Source: an uncultured Gammaproteobacteria bacterium | GTDB taxonomy: Bacteria > Pseudomonadota > Gammaproteobacteria > HK1 | Reading direction: 5' to 3' | Assembly: GCA_947258715.1 (NCBI GenBank) | Contig: CAMYJH010000040.1 | Location: 1 to 33,343 of the forward strand | DNA length: 33,343 bases | In this document: in pieces, positions 25,005-33,244 of the stretch | Numbering within the stretch: position 1 is the stretch's first letter | Layout of the letters: each line of letters begins with the position of its first letter | Made by a program: the position numbers and the translations under genes | Notes under the pieces: generated by a model | Told to the model about the DNA's origin: nothing | Seen by the model: only the letters and a program-made list of their open reading frames with translations | The model's database searches: none

Positions 25005-25804
25005 ACCTTCAGGGGCGCTTCGTCTTCGAAGGACATGCCTTCGATGTGGTGGCCGCTGTCCACGTGAATGATTTCTCCCGTGACGCCCGAAGCCAGGTCG
25101 CTGACCAGGAACAGGGCCACCTTACCCACTTCTTCGGTGGTCACATTGCGGCGCAGCGGCGCCTTCTTCCTCACCTCATCGGTCAGCTTGGAGAACTGGC
25201 TGATCCCGGAGGAGGCGCGGGTGTTGATGGGACCCGCGGAGATAGCGTTGACCCGGATACCCGAGGGGCCCAGCTCATGGGCCAGATACTGCACGGCGCA
25301 CTGCAGGGCCGCCTTGACCGGTCCCATGACGTTGTAGTGATCGACTACCCGTTCCGCGCCATAGAAGGTGAGGGTCACTATGGACGCAGCGTCGCTCAGC
25401 AGGGGAGCGGCGGCGCGGGAGAACTGGATGAAGGAATAGACCGACGTCTGCATGGCGGCTGCAAAACCCGGGCCCGACACCTGCACCAGGCGGTGCTTGG
25501 TCTCGGATTTTGGAACCGCGCCCACGGCGTGAAAGAGATAATCAACCGCACCCCACTCGCTGCGGACGTGTTCGATGACTCGGGCTACCTCGTCTTCGTC
25601 GGGCACGTTGCAGGGCAACAGCATGGCCGCCCCGATCTCCTGCGCAAAAGGTTCTACGTAGGGTCGGGTGCGCTCCGTGTGACAGGTCAAGGCGATCTCG
25701 GCTCCGGCCGAGCGCAGCTTTCGCGCAACGGCGGCGGCGATACTGCGCTCGTTGGCCACACCGATGATGAGCGCGCGTTTCCCATTCAGGTCGATGACTT
25801 CCAA
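25001..25804 (-). CDS. fabI: Enoyl-ACP reductase, FabI type
   Basis: This 267-residue short-chain dehydrogenase-like enzyme reduces trans-2-enoyl-ACP in fatty acid synthesis. It is of the FabI type: cofactor motif GVANERSIA (residues 15-23), first Tyr in TLTFYGAERV (Tyr148), and catalytic Tyr157 and Lys164 in YNVMGPVK, spaced Y-x6-K as in FabI. GEIIHVDSG closes the core. The start is a TTG directly after the TGA of the upstream gene (TGATTG), with AAGGA upstream, so the two are translationally coupled. Genome contexts with a MaoC-Pta protein often carry such FabI homologues beside the main fabI. Confidence 0.88.
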   Translation of the reverse strand: MEVIDLNGKRALIIGVANERSIAAAVARKLRSAGAEIALTCHTERTRPYVEPFAQEIGAAMLLPCNVPDEDEVARVIEHVRSEWGAVDYLFHAVGAVPKSETKHRLVQVSGPGFAAAMQTSVYSFIQFSRAAAPLLSDAASIVTLTFYGAERVVDHYNVMGPVKAALQCAVQYLAHELGPSGIRVNAISAGPINTRASSGISQFSKLTDEVRKKAPLRRNVTTEEVGKVALFLVSDLASGVTGEIIHVDSGHHIEGMSFEDEAPLKV

Positions 25805-27217
25805 TCAAACGATTCCTTCGGGTTCTTCACTCACCTTCGCATGGTCCGCCGAGAGCATGGTCGCCAGCGCGAACGACGCCAACCTCGGCAAGGTTTCGTC
25901 GTCTTTGCTCGGCAAAATGATCGGTACCCTGGCGCCTAGGATGACGTGAGCCGTCTGGGCGCGCGCCTGACCGCTGAGCTGTTTCAACAACAAATGCCCC
26001 GCCTCCAGGTGGGGACAGACCACGATGTCGGCGGCTCCGGCGACCGCTGAGTCGACGCCTTTGCGTCGCGCGGCCACTTCCGAGACCGCCATATCGTAAG
26101 GCAGGGGACCCTCCAATACCGCCTTGCCCACCTGGCCCCGGTCCGCCATCTTGCAAAGTGCTGCTGCCTCCACCGTGGAGCGCAGCTTGTTTTCTACCCT
26201 GAAGGAAGCAGCAACCACGGCGACCTTGGGCACCTCGACGCCCAGCGCATGAGCCAACTCCACGGCGTTGATCACAATGTCCTTTTTCTCGTCGAGGCCG
26301 GGGTCGGTGTTGATGTAGGCGTCGGTCAAAATCAAGGGACGCGGATAGAACGGCATGTCCACCAGTGCCGCATGGCTGATGCGCCGGTGGGTGCGAATCC
26401 CCGTGCCCCGCTGCACAGCGATCTTCATGAGCTCGATGCCGTAGTGGGAGCTCATGACGATGGCGCCCACGTCCGTGGCCCGCGCCATCGCCACGGCGGT
26501 GAGCGCGGATTCTTGGCTGTGCGGCATTGGCACGACCTCGAATCCGGAAATATCGATATCGTTGTCATCGGCGGCGGCCTTTATGCGGTCTTCGGGGCCG
26601 ATCAGGACCGGCTGGATCAGGCCCGCGCGTGCTGCTTCGGCGACGGCGAAGAGGGAGTAGCCGTGCACGGGATGGGCCACCGCGGTCTTCACCGGCGCGA
26701 ACGCGCGGGCCTTATCGACGATGGCGCGCAGCTTCGAGCCCCGGTCGTGGAGCATCACCTCCGGCAGGACCGGGCGCGGCCGCTTGACCTTTTCGGTGGG
26801 GGCCAGCACGGTAGCGGTGCCGTCTATGACCGGCTTGTCGTTCTGATTGGTGCACAGGCAATCGAAGACGATGGTCTTCTTCTTATCGTTCTTGCTGGCG
26901 GCCGTGACGCTTACGCGGACCGTGTCGCCGATCCCCACCGGGCGGCGGAACTTCAGTGTCTGGCCGATATAGATGGTGCCCGGGCCCGGCAGGGTGGTGC
27001 CCAGCACCGCCGAAATCAGCGCCCCGCCCCACATGCCGTGGGCGATCACCTTGTGAAAGATTTCGCTGGTGGCGTATTCCTCATCCAGGTGCGCCGGATT
27101 GACGTCCCCCGACATCACGGCGAAGAGCTTGATGTCTTCCTCGGTCAGCGTCCGGGTGATCTCCGCACGCTCCCCGATTTCGATCTCGTCGAAGGTCCGG
27201 TTCTCAAGGGTTTCCAC
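25805..27217 (-). CDS. MaoC-like hydratase / phosphate acetyltransferase fusion
   Basis: The product has 470 residues from a GTG at 27217 (GGGAGAAC upstream). Residues 1-135 are a hot-dog MaoC domain with the hydratase-2 motif FAVMSGDVNPAHLDEEYA and AHGMWGG. Residues 160-465 are a phosphotransacetylase domain (HPVHGYSLFAVAEAARAGLI near its start, DAYINTDPGLDEKKDIV and GPLPYDMAVSEVAARRKGVD later). It presumably hydrates enoyl-CoA and interconverts acyl-CoA with acyl phosphate, linking to fatty acid or polyhydroxyalkanoate metabolism. It directly precedes fabI. The acetate kinase gene usual in this cluster is absent. An upstream-extended frame begins inside a family 2 repeat and is not believable as N-terminus. 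Confidence 0.9.
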   Translation of the reverse strand: METLENRTFDEIEIGERAEITRTLTEEDIKLFAVMSGDVNPAHLDEEYATSEIFHKVIAHGMWGGALISAVLGTTLPGPGTIYIGQTLKFRRPVGIGDTVRVSVTAASKNDKKKTIVFDCLCTNQNDKPVIDGTATVLAPTEKVKRPRPVLPEVMLHDRGSKLRAIVDKARAFAPVKTAVAHPVHGYSLFAVAEAARAGLIQPVLIGPEDRIKAAADDNDIDISGFEVVPMPHSQESALTAVAMARATDVGAIVMSSHYGIELMKIAVQRGTGIRTHRRISHAALVDMPFYPRPLILTDAYINTDPGLDEKKDIVINAVELAHALGVEVPKVAVVAASFRVENKLRSTVEAAALCKMADRGQVGKAVLEGPLPYDMAVSEVAARRKGVDSAVAGAADIVVCPHLEAGHLLLKQLSGQARAQTAHVILGARVPIILPSKDDETLPRLASFALATMLSADHAKVSEEPEGIV

Positions 27218-27350
27218 GATCCGTTCTCCCACCGTCCAATTCAGCCCCCCTGGCGACCGAGCCCCTGTCACTGACCGGGCAACACAACATGAAATGGGCT
27301 CAGATCCCTTAAACTCGTTCCGAAGATAAAAGATAGAAGAAAGGGACGGG

Positions 27351-27397
27351 AAAAGGGGACGCATTTATTTTCTCGTTAAATAAATGCGTCCCCTTTT
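27351..27397. repeat. Family 2 palindromic element, copy 1
   Basis: AAAAGGGGACGCATTTATTT and its exact complement form a 20-bp perfect stem around a 7-nt loop (TCTCGTT). It lies in the divergent region between the MaoC-Pta gene (134 bp away) and the UPF0182 gene (95 bp away). The variable positions read CAT/ATG here but TAC/GTG in the other two copies. Confidence 0.9.
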
Positions 27398-27491
27398 TAT
27401 GCCAGAAACCGGGTACGATGTGTGGCCTGGAGCGCTGCACCTCGACGCCGTCGCAAACATACACATCGCCCACCGACCAGGCCTCATACCC

Positions 27492-28676
27492 ATGTCACGG
27501 ACCGCCTTATTCTGGATCCTCGTTGCCGTCGTCCTCGTACTCGGATACGGGGGCTCGGCCTTCGTCGAGCTGATCGTCGACTACCACTGGTTCGAGACGG
27601 TGGGCTTCCCGCAGGTCTTCGCGACGGTCGTGTTGGCGAAGATCTACGTCGGCGCGGCCGCCATCGCCGTCGCCTTCCTCATCCTGTACGCCAATTTGGC
27701 CTACGCGGTACGCCAGCTCGGGGACCCGCCCCGGATCCTGACCCCGGAAATGATCAGCTCCGGGCTGGGCAACCTGGTCACCAAGCGCTCCCTCGCATGG
27801 GTCGCCGCGATTGCGAGCTTGGTGCTGGCAGTGCTGAGCGGCGTGGCGCTCGCCGCCAGCTGGGAGCGCGTGCTGCTGTTCCTGAACGCGGTGCCCTTCG
27901 GCGACGCGGACCCGATTTTCGGGCGCGACACCAGCTTCTACGTGTTCACACTGCCCTTCTACGCGATGGTGCAAGCGTTCCTGTGGTCCACCGGCGTGCT
28001 TGCCGCGATCTCCAGCGGGACCCTCTACTACCTGTATCTCCAGGCCGAGCGCGCGCGCACCTCGATGGACCCGCTGAGCGCGCTCGCCGCCACCCCCGCG
28101 AGCCACCGGATGCACCTCGCCTTGCTCGCTGCCTTCATGCTGCTGCTGTGGGGCGTGGGGTTGTATCTGGATCGCTTCGAGCTGATGCACCGCTCGACGG
28201 GCCTGTTCACGGGACCGGGCTACGCGGACCGCCACCGCGATCGTCGCAGCCGTCGCGCTGGTGCTGGTGGTCGCGAAAGAGCGCTGGCGCATGCTCCTCG
28301 TGCTCGCGGTCGTGGTGGGCGTGGTCTGGCTCGGGGGCGGACTCTACGTGCCCGCGCTCCAACGCTTCATCGTGGCGCCGAACGAGCTCGAGCGCGAGCG
28401 CATCTATCTCGATCACCACATCCAGGCGACCAACCGCGCCTACGCGCTGGACCGGGTTGTCGAGCGCCGTCTCGGCGAGGAAGAAGAGATCACCATGGCC
28501 GACATCGAGAACAACCGCCCAACGGTGAACAACGTGCGGCTGTGGGACCACGGGCCGTTGCTCAATACCTTCGCGCAGATCCAGGAGATCCGCACCTACT
28601 ACGACTTCCTCTCGGTGGACAACGACCGCTACCTGCTGAACGGCGAGCTGCGCCAGACCATGCTCTCGCCGCGTGA
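27492..28676 (+). pseudogene. UPF0182 membrane protein, N-terminal part (frameshifted at about 28230)
   Basis: From ATG 27492 the first 246 residues match the UPF0182 family: several membrane helices and the segment LFLNAVPFGDADPIFGRDTS, followed by FYVFTLPFY. After GLFTGPGYAD (to 28229) the frame continues only as Arg-rich nonsense to a stop at 28676, while the family sequence resumes in the next frame at 28231 (ATAIVAAVALVLVVAKERWR). About a dozen residues normally found between the two parts also seem missing. So a small deletion of non-multiple-of-three length broke the gene, unless it is an assembly error. The function of the family is unknown. Confidence 0.8.
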
Positions 28677-30288
28677 GCTGAACAACGAATCGCTGCCGAG
28701 CCGCACCTGGGTAAACGAGCGCCTCACCTTCACGCACGGCTACGGACTCACGGTCGGCCCGGTGAATCGAGTGAACGAGCAGGGGCTGCCGGTCCTCTAC
28801 GTGCAGGACCTGCCGCCGCGCTCCACGGCGCCGGAACTCGAGGTGAGCCGCCCGGAGATCTACTACGGGGAAGTGACCAAGGACTACGTCTTCGTCAAGA
28901 CCCGCCAGCAGGAGTTCAACTATCCCGAGGGCGACCAGAACATCTTTTCCACCTACGACGGCAAAGGCGGGATCGGGCTCGGCGGCCTGTGGCGGCGGCT
29001 ACTGGTCTCCGCCTACACCCGCGATCTCAAGATGCTGCTCTCCGACGACTTCACCGCCGAAACCCGGGTGTTGATCTACAGAAACATCGTCGAGCGGATC
29101 TACAAGGTCGCGCCCTTCCTGAGATTCGACGCCGACCCCTACATGGTCATCGACAAGGGGCGCCTGTTCTGGGTATTCGACGGCTACACCGTCTCCGATC
29201 GATTCCCCTACGCGGAGCACTTCGAGCAGGTGGGCAACTACATGCGCAATCCGGTCAAGGCCGTGATCGACGCCTATCACGGCAGCATGACCTTCTACCT
29301 GGTCGACGCCGAGGAGCCGATTGCGCGCGCCTGGAACGCCGTGTTCCCGGGCATGATTCTGCCGCTGGAGGAGCTCGCTCCTTCGCTGCGCGCACATCTT
29401 CGTCATCCGGTCGACTTCTTCAACGTGCAGGCGGAGATGTACGCCACCTACCACATGCTCGAGGTGAACACCTTCTACAACAAGGAGGACCAGTGGTCGG
29501 TGCCCGAAGTGGGCGACGTGCGCATGGAGCCGTACTACACGGTCATGCGCCTGCCCGAGGAGTCTGAGGCCGAGTTCATCCTCATGCTGCCGTTCACGCC
29601 GCGCCTGAAGGACAACCTCTCCGCCTGGATGGTGGCGCGCAACGACGGTGATCTGCTCGGCCAGCTCGTCGTCTACGCCTTTCCCAAGCAGCGCTTGATC
29701 TACGGCCCGAAGCAGATGGTCGGGCGTATCAACCAGGACCCGATCGTCTCCCAGCAGATCACGCTTTGGGACCGCGCCGGCTCGAACGTGATCCGCGGCA
29801 CGCTGCTCGTGATCCCGATCGAGCAGTCGCTACTCTACATCCAGCCGCTCTATCTACGCGCCGTGGACGGGCGCATCCCCGAGCTCAAGCGCGTGATTGC
29901 CGGCTACGGCAACAACATCGCGATGGGCGTCGATCTGGAAGACGCGCTGGAACGGATATTCCGCGGCACGCCCGGATCCCCTGCCGACGCGCTCACCCGC
30001 ACAGCGGCGCCGCCGCAAACCGCCGGCGCGTTCCCGGCCCCCGGCGCCGATGCGCCGCCGGCATCGCCGGCCGCGCGCGCGCAGCGCCATTACGACGCCC
30101 TGCGCGAAGCCGCTGCGGCCGGCGACTGGGCACGCTTCGGCCAAGAGCTGGTCGGGATCGACTTCGACAATGTTCCGCTCGAGGCGTGGTCGGCTCCCGT
30201 CCGCGCACCCGTGTGTCACGATCCTACAGCCACCTCCCGCGCCATGGTTCATGCGAAAAGGGGACGTACTTATTTTCTGATTAAATAA
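28261..30288 (+). pseudogene. UPF0182 membrane protein, C-terminal part
   Basis: The frame, open from at least 28231 with a possible GTG at 28261, encodes the last membrane helix and the large extracytoplasmic domain of UPF0182. Segments are YLDHHIQATNRAYALDRVVE, PTVNNVRLWDHGPLLNTFAQ, QEFNYPEGDQNIFSTYDGKG and LFWVFDGYTVSDRFPYAEHF. The family-like C-terminus ARAQRHYDALREAAAAGDWA ends near 30150. After that come some 45 residues unlike the family, finishing in RGRTYFLIK encoded by a family 2 repeat. An exact copy of the 99 bp at 30053-30151 lies at the window end, so the true 3' end may be there and the gene interrupted by about 3 kb. Confidence 0.8.
30053..30151 (+). repeat. 99-bp direct repeat, inner copy
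   Basis: Bases 30053-30151 recur without mismatch at 33245-33343, the last base of the window. The base before the repeat differs (G30052 versus C33244). The segment encodes the C-terminal helix region of UPF0182. Confidence 0.97.
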
Positions 30289-30301
30289 GTGCGTCCCCTT
30301 T
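30256..30301. repeat. Family 2 palindromic element, copy 2, supplying a stop codon
   Basis: AAAAGGGGACGTACTTATTT and its partner pair over 19 bp with one T-G mismatch, around the loop TCTGATT. The core TTTTCTGATTAAATAAG holds TGA, TAA and TAA in three different frames. The UPF0182 fragment ends at the last of these. Confidence 0.92.
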
Positions 30302-30488
30302 AACGCCTTCTAACCCCAGGCACCATCCGGACGTGAGGCACGAGCCGAGCTTCTAGTTCGACGGTGATGATCGGAAGTACGGTGAGGCGTCGACTGCCGA
30401 GAGGCGGCATCGATGCAAAGTCCGGAATCGGCAGCGGCTTCAATCGGTCTTTGGGTACAAAGCATAATTCAGCTTTTCTTTGCACAGA

Positions 30489-31754
30489 ATGAAGCTGCGA
30501 TTGCATCTGGCATTTATGATCAAAGATTCAGATTCCATTCACGTCCTTCAAAGCACACTTGAGCTTCCTTGCGGTACGATTCTAAAGAATCGACTTGCAA
30601 AGTCGCCAATGTCGGATTCGCTTGCGGACGGCGAAGGTAATCCCACGGATACGCAGATTCGACTTTACGAAAGATGGGCGGAAGGTGGAGCCGCTGTGTC
30701 CTTCATCGGTGAAGTACAAGGGGATCCTCGCTTTCCTGAGAAACCGGGAAATTTGGTACTCGGAGCACACTCCAATCAAAATTTGCTGCAGTTATTGACC
30801 AGCCGGGCAGTGATTGAGGGTGCTCACCTATGGCCGCAACTCGGTCATGCCGGAGCCCTTTCGCACTTGCCGATCAGTCAGCCAAAGGGGCCGTCAGCTC
30901 TTGACATTGAGGGCCTTCAATGTGCAGGCATGTCTATTGATGAGATTCACGAACTACCCGACATGTATGCAAGAACAGCATTACACGCAAAGACTGTGGG
31001 CTTTAGCGGTGTTCATATTCACGCAGGGCACGGATTCTTGCTCAGTCAGTTCCTTTCCCCTTTGTTTAACCATCGAAACGATGGTTACGGTGGTTCAATC
31101 GAAGCACGATGTCGCATAGTGCTTGAAGTAATAAGCGAAGTAAGGCGTGCTGTTGGTCCGTCGTTTCCGATCGGGGTAAGGATCAACTCGACGGATCAAC
31201 TGGAAGGTGGGTTGACAGAGGTCGATGCTTTGGAGGTGGTACGCCTTCTCGATCAAATCTCGATCGATCTGATTGATATTAGTGGGGGGACATACTTCCC
31301 CGGAGCAAAGGCAAGCTCTGAAGGCTCAAGTCGAGGACCATACTTTCTTGAGTTTGCCCGACTCGCAAGAGGGGTAACCAACGTGCCTTTGATGCTAACG
31401 GGTGGATTCAAAAGGCGTGATCAAGCAGTTGATGCTGTAGCTAGTGGCGCTGTCGACATGGTGGGTTTGGCCCGCGCCATGGCTCTTAATCCTCGGATTG
31501 CGGATACCTGGTTAAGCGAGGGAGGGGGCGATCCTGAATTTCCGAAATTCGAATTTACACTTCCAGGTGGGATAACGGCTTGGTACACCATGCGACTGAC
31601 AGCTTTGGGCGAGGATCGGGAGAATGTGTTTGAACTGGACCTTCCATCTGCCATTCGAGAGGATGAGGAGCGTGATGCGCAACGTTGCATTAAATGGCGA
31701 AAGAAGTTTTCTCATTTACGGGACGAAAAGGGGACGTACTTATTTTCTGATTAA
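30489..31754 (+). CDS. NADH:flavin oxidoreductase, Old Yellow Enzyme family
   Basis: This predicted FMN-dependent ene-reductase has up to 421 residues. ATG 30489 is used here; ATG 30516 gives a length closer to the family and neither has a clear ribosome binding site. The TIM-barrel hallmarks are complete: NRLAKSPMSD near the start, QLGHAGALSH, the catalytic stretch GVHIHAGHGFLLSQFLSPLF followed by NHRNDGYGGSIEAR, then ISGGTY and LTGGFKRRDQA for phosphate binding. The substrate is unknown. The last residues KGTYLFSD are encoded by a family 2 repeat, so the original C-terminus was altered. GC content is clearly lower than in the UPF0182 gene. Confidence 0.87.
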   Translation: MKLRLHLAFMIKDSDSIHVLQSTLELPCGTILKNRLAKSPMSDSLADGEGNPTDTQIRLYERWAEGGAAVSFIGEVQGDPRFPEKPGNLVLGAHSNQNLLQLLTSRAVIEGAHLWPQLGHAGALSHLPISQPKGPSALDIEGLQCAGMSIDEIHELPDMYARTALHAKTVGFSGVHIHAGHGFLLSQFLSPLFNHRNDGYGGSIEARCRIVLEVISEVRRAVGPSFPIGVRINSTDQLEGGLTEVDALEVVRLLDQISIDLIDISGGTYFPGAKASSEGSSRGPYFLEFARLARGVTNVPLMLTGGFKRRDQAVDAVASGAVDMVGLARAMALNPRIADTWLSEGGGDPEFPKFEFTLPGGITAWYTMRLTALGEDRENVFELDLPSAIREDEERDAQRCIKWRKKFSHLRDEKGTYLFSD

Positions 31755-31772
31755 ATAAGTGCGTCCCCTTTT
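31726..31772. repeat. Family 2 palindromic element, copy 3, supplying a stop codon
   Basis: This copy is identical to copy 2 over its 46 bp, including the T-G mismatch in the stem. The oxidoreductase gene ends within it at the TAA 31752-31754. The right arm also offers a GTG (31759) opening into MRPLF in the next frame, which is not a credible start. Confidence 0.93.
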
Positions 31773-31905
31773 TCGGAATCTGACGATTCGCAGCCGCGTC
31801 ATGGTTCGCAACATCGTATACTCTGAGTTGATAGACAGAACATCTCGGCCCCACTCCTTATTCCTCCTGGAATTGAGGCCGAATCGTTATCAAAGGCGCA
31901 TTTCG

Positions 31906-32874
31906 ATGAGACGGGTCATAGTTGCCTTGCTAGCGGGCAGCATCAGTGCAGTCGCAGTTGCGGATCAGCTCGTCGAGGTAACCGCCGAAAGGCTCAATGT
32001 CCGTGCTGCTCCCTCCACCGACGCCGAAATCGTGGGCCAGGTCAACAAGCACGATCAGCTTGTCGTAAGACCTGTCTCAGATAGCTGGGCGCAGGTCTTG
32101 CGTGGTACTGAGCTTAACGGGTTCGTCTCTACCCGGTATGTGAAAGTCCTCGAGCGGGCCGACACGCGTATCGATCGATTGAAACCTACCGAGACGTCGG
32201 CGTCAGCACTGGTCGCCGTAGCACTGCTTTCTTTCTTGGTTGGAGTGCTTCTTTTTAGGCGAAGAAATAAGAAGTTCGGTGACGGTCGTTCTGAGCTTGT
32301 AGCACGGAACACAGAGATGGCCGATGCAAGTCTGACGAAACCTCAACGCAATGGCACACACGTTCGTAGAAGTTTCGAAGGCACATATAAATCGAGTGAT
32401 CTTTATGAAATCGAAGGAAGAAAGGAGATTCACCACCTCCAGATGGCGAAGGTCGAATACGTCATTGATGGCGACACTGTGATCGTTTCTCGCACCGGGA
32501 TCAGGACGAAAATACGACTCGACTCAGTTGATTGCCCAGAGAATGGACAGCCTTGGGGTGACATTGCTGCGGCCGGTCTTATCAAGATGATTGGAGGACG
32601 AAAGGTTCGCCTGGAGGAACATGGGGAAGACCACCACGGAAGGTCTCTGACAACGATTTACGTGCAGGATGGGCGCGGCTCCGAATGGCTCAATGTGAAT
32701 GAGCAGATGGTGGTTAAGGGCCACGCGTGGGTCATGCGGAAATACTATGACCATTTGTCGAAAACGAGGAAGGAAAAGCTAAATCGTTTGGAACGGTGGG
32801 CCAGAACCAAGAAAGTTGGTCTATGGCAAACGCCGAACCCGATCCCACCGTGGAAGTGGAGAAATAAAGACTAG
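31906..32874 (+). CDS. SH3b domain - transmembrane helix - thermonuclease protein
   Basis: The product has 322 residues from ATG 31906 (AAAGG upstream). Residues 1-19 are a signal peptide. Residues 22-83 form a bacterial SH3 domain (VTAERLNVRAAPSTDAEIVG, then GFVSTRYVKVLE). Residues 99-118 are a membrane helix followed by RRRNKK. Residues 182-315 form a staphylococcal-nuclease domain: VIDGDTVIV with Asp188 and Asp190, KIRLDSVDCPENGQPWG with Arg204, Asp209 and Glu212, HHGRSLTTIY with Arg246, and the closing PPWKWR. All catalytic residues are kept. By the positive-inside rule the SH3b part lies in the periplasm and the nuclease in the cytoplasm. The role is unknown. Confidence 0.87.
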   Translation: MRRVIVALLAGSISAVAVADQLVEVTAERLNVRAAPSTDAEIVGQVNKHDQLVVRPVSDSWAQVLRGTELNGFVSTRYVKVLERADTRIDRLKPTETSASALVAVALLSFLVGVLLFRRRNKKFGDGRSELVARNTEMADASLTKPQRNGTHVRRSFEGTYKSSDLYEIEGRKEIHHLQMAKVEYVIDGDTVIVSRTGIRTKIRLDSVDCPENGQPWGDIAAAGLIKMIGGRKVRLEEHGEDHHGRSLTTIYVQDGRGSEWLNVNEQMVVKGHAWVMRKYYDHLSKTRKEKLNRLERWARTKKVGLWQTPNPIPPWKWRNKD

Positions 32875-33116
32875 AGCGAACGGACTTGGGCGTGCGGGCA
32901 GCATTACGTTCCAAGCCGTAATGTGGCCAGGAAAAAAACAAAGGCGCAAATCTTCCGCGTCGCCAGGTATTCGTGAAACCGATGGAAAACCCTGGTCAGA
33001 GACCTATTTTTGACAAAGACGGCCGCCAAAGAATTACAGGGAAGGCTCTCATTAATCGAAGCATTAGCAATAAAGATAGTTCAAGCTTATGACTCTAAGT
33101 GAGAGTCGTACCCGAA
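32875..33116. other. Intergenic region, no gene seen
   Basis: This AT-richer stretch lies between the nuclease gene and the last family 1 element. The overlapping plus-strand frame at 32816-33013 has no ribosome binding site and no recognisable product. CTTATGACTCTAAGTGAGAG lies near 33087-33106; its ACTCT/AGAGT halves are too short to count as a hairpin. Confidence 0.5.
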
Positions 33117-33227
33117 GGGGACATTCAGAGTTCGTAAGTAATTGATTTTGATTTTTTGCGGAACCGAGATACGTTCGGCTTCCGATTAGAGCAAAAAATC
33201 AATTACTTACGAACTCTGAATGTCCCC
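33117..33227. repeat. Family 1 inverted-repeat element, full copy (triplet TAA/TTA)
   Basis: This 111-bp copy pairs completely along both arms, including TAA with TTA. The centre carries its own stem (CGGAA with TTCCG and CCGA with TCGG). It ends 17 bp before the terminal 99-bp repeat. Confidence 0.94.
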
Positions 33228-33244
33228 GCTTCCCTTACGCTCCC

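Noticed and set aside
26249..27274. Plus-strand frame of 341 codons opposite the MaoC-Pta gene
   Set aside because: The opposite strand encodes a clear two-domain enzyme; this frame has shadow composition (His/Asp/Gly-rich) only.
27384..27491. Upstream starts MRPLF for UPF0182, MaoC-Pta and the nuclease gene
   Set aside because: These codons lie in the arm of family 2 repeats (GCGTCCCCTTTT); family N-termini and ribosome binding sites point to the downstream starts.
32816..33013. Small plus-strand frame overlapping the nuclease gene end
   Set aside because: It starts inside the nuclease gene in another frame, has no ribosome binding site, and is of basic random composition.
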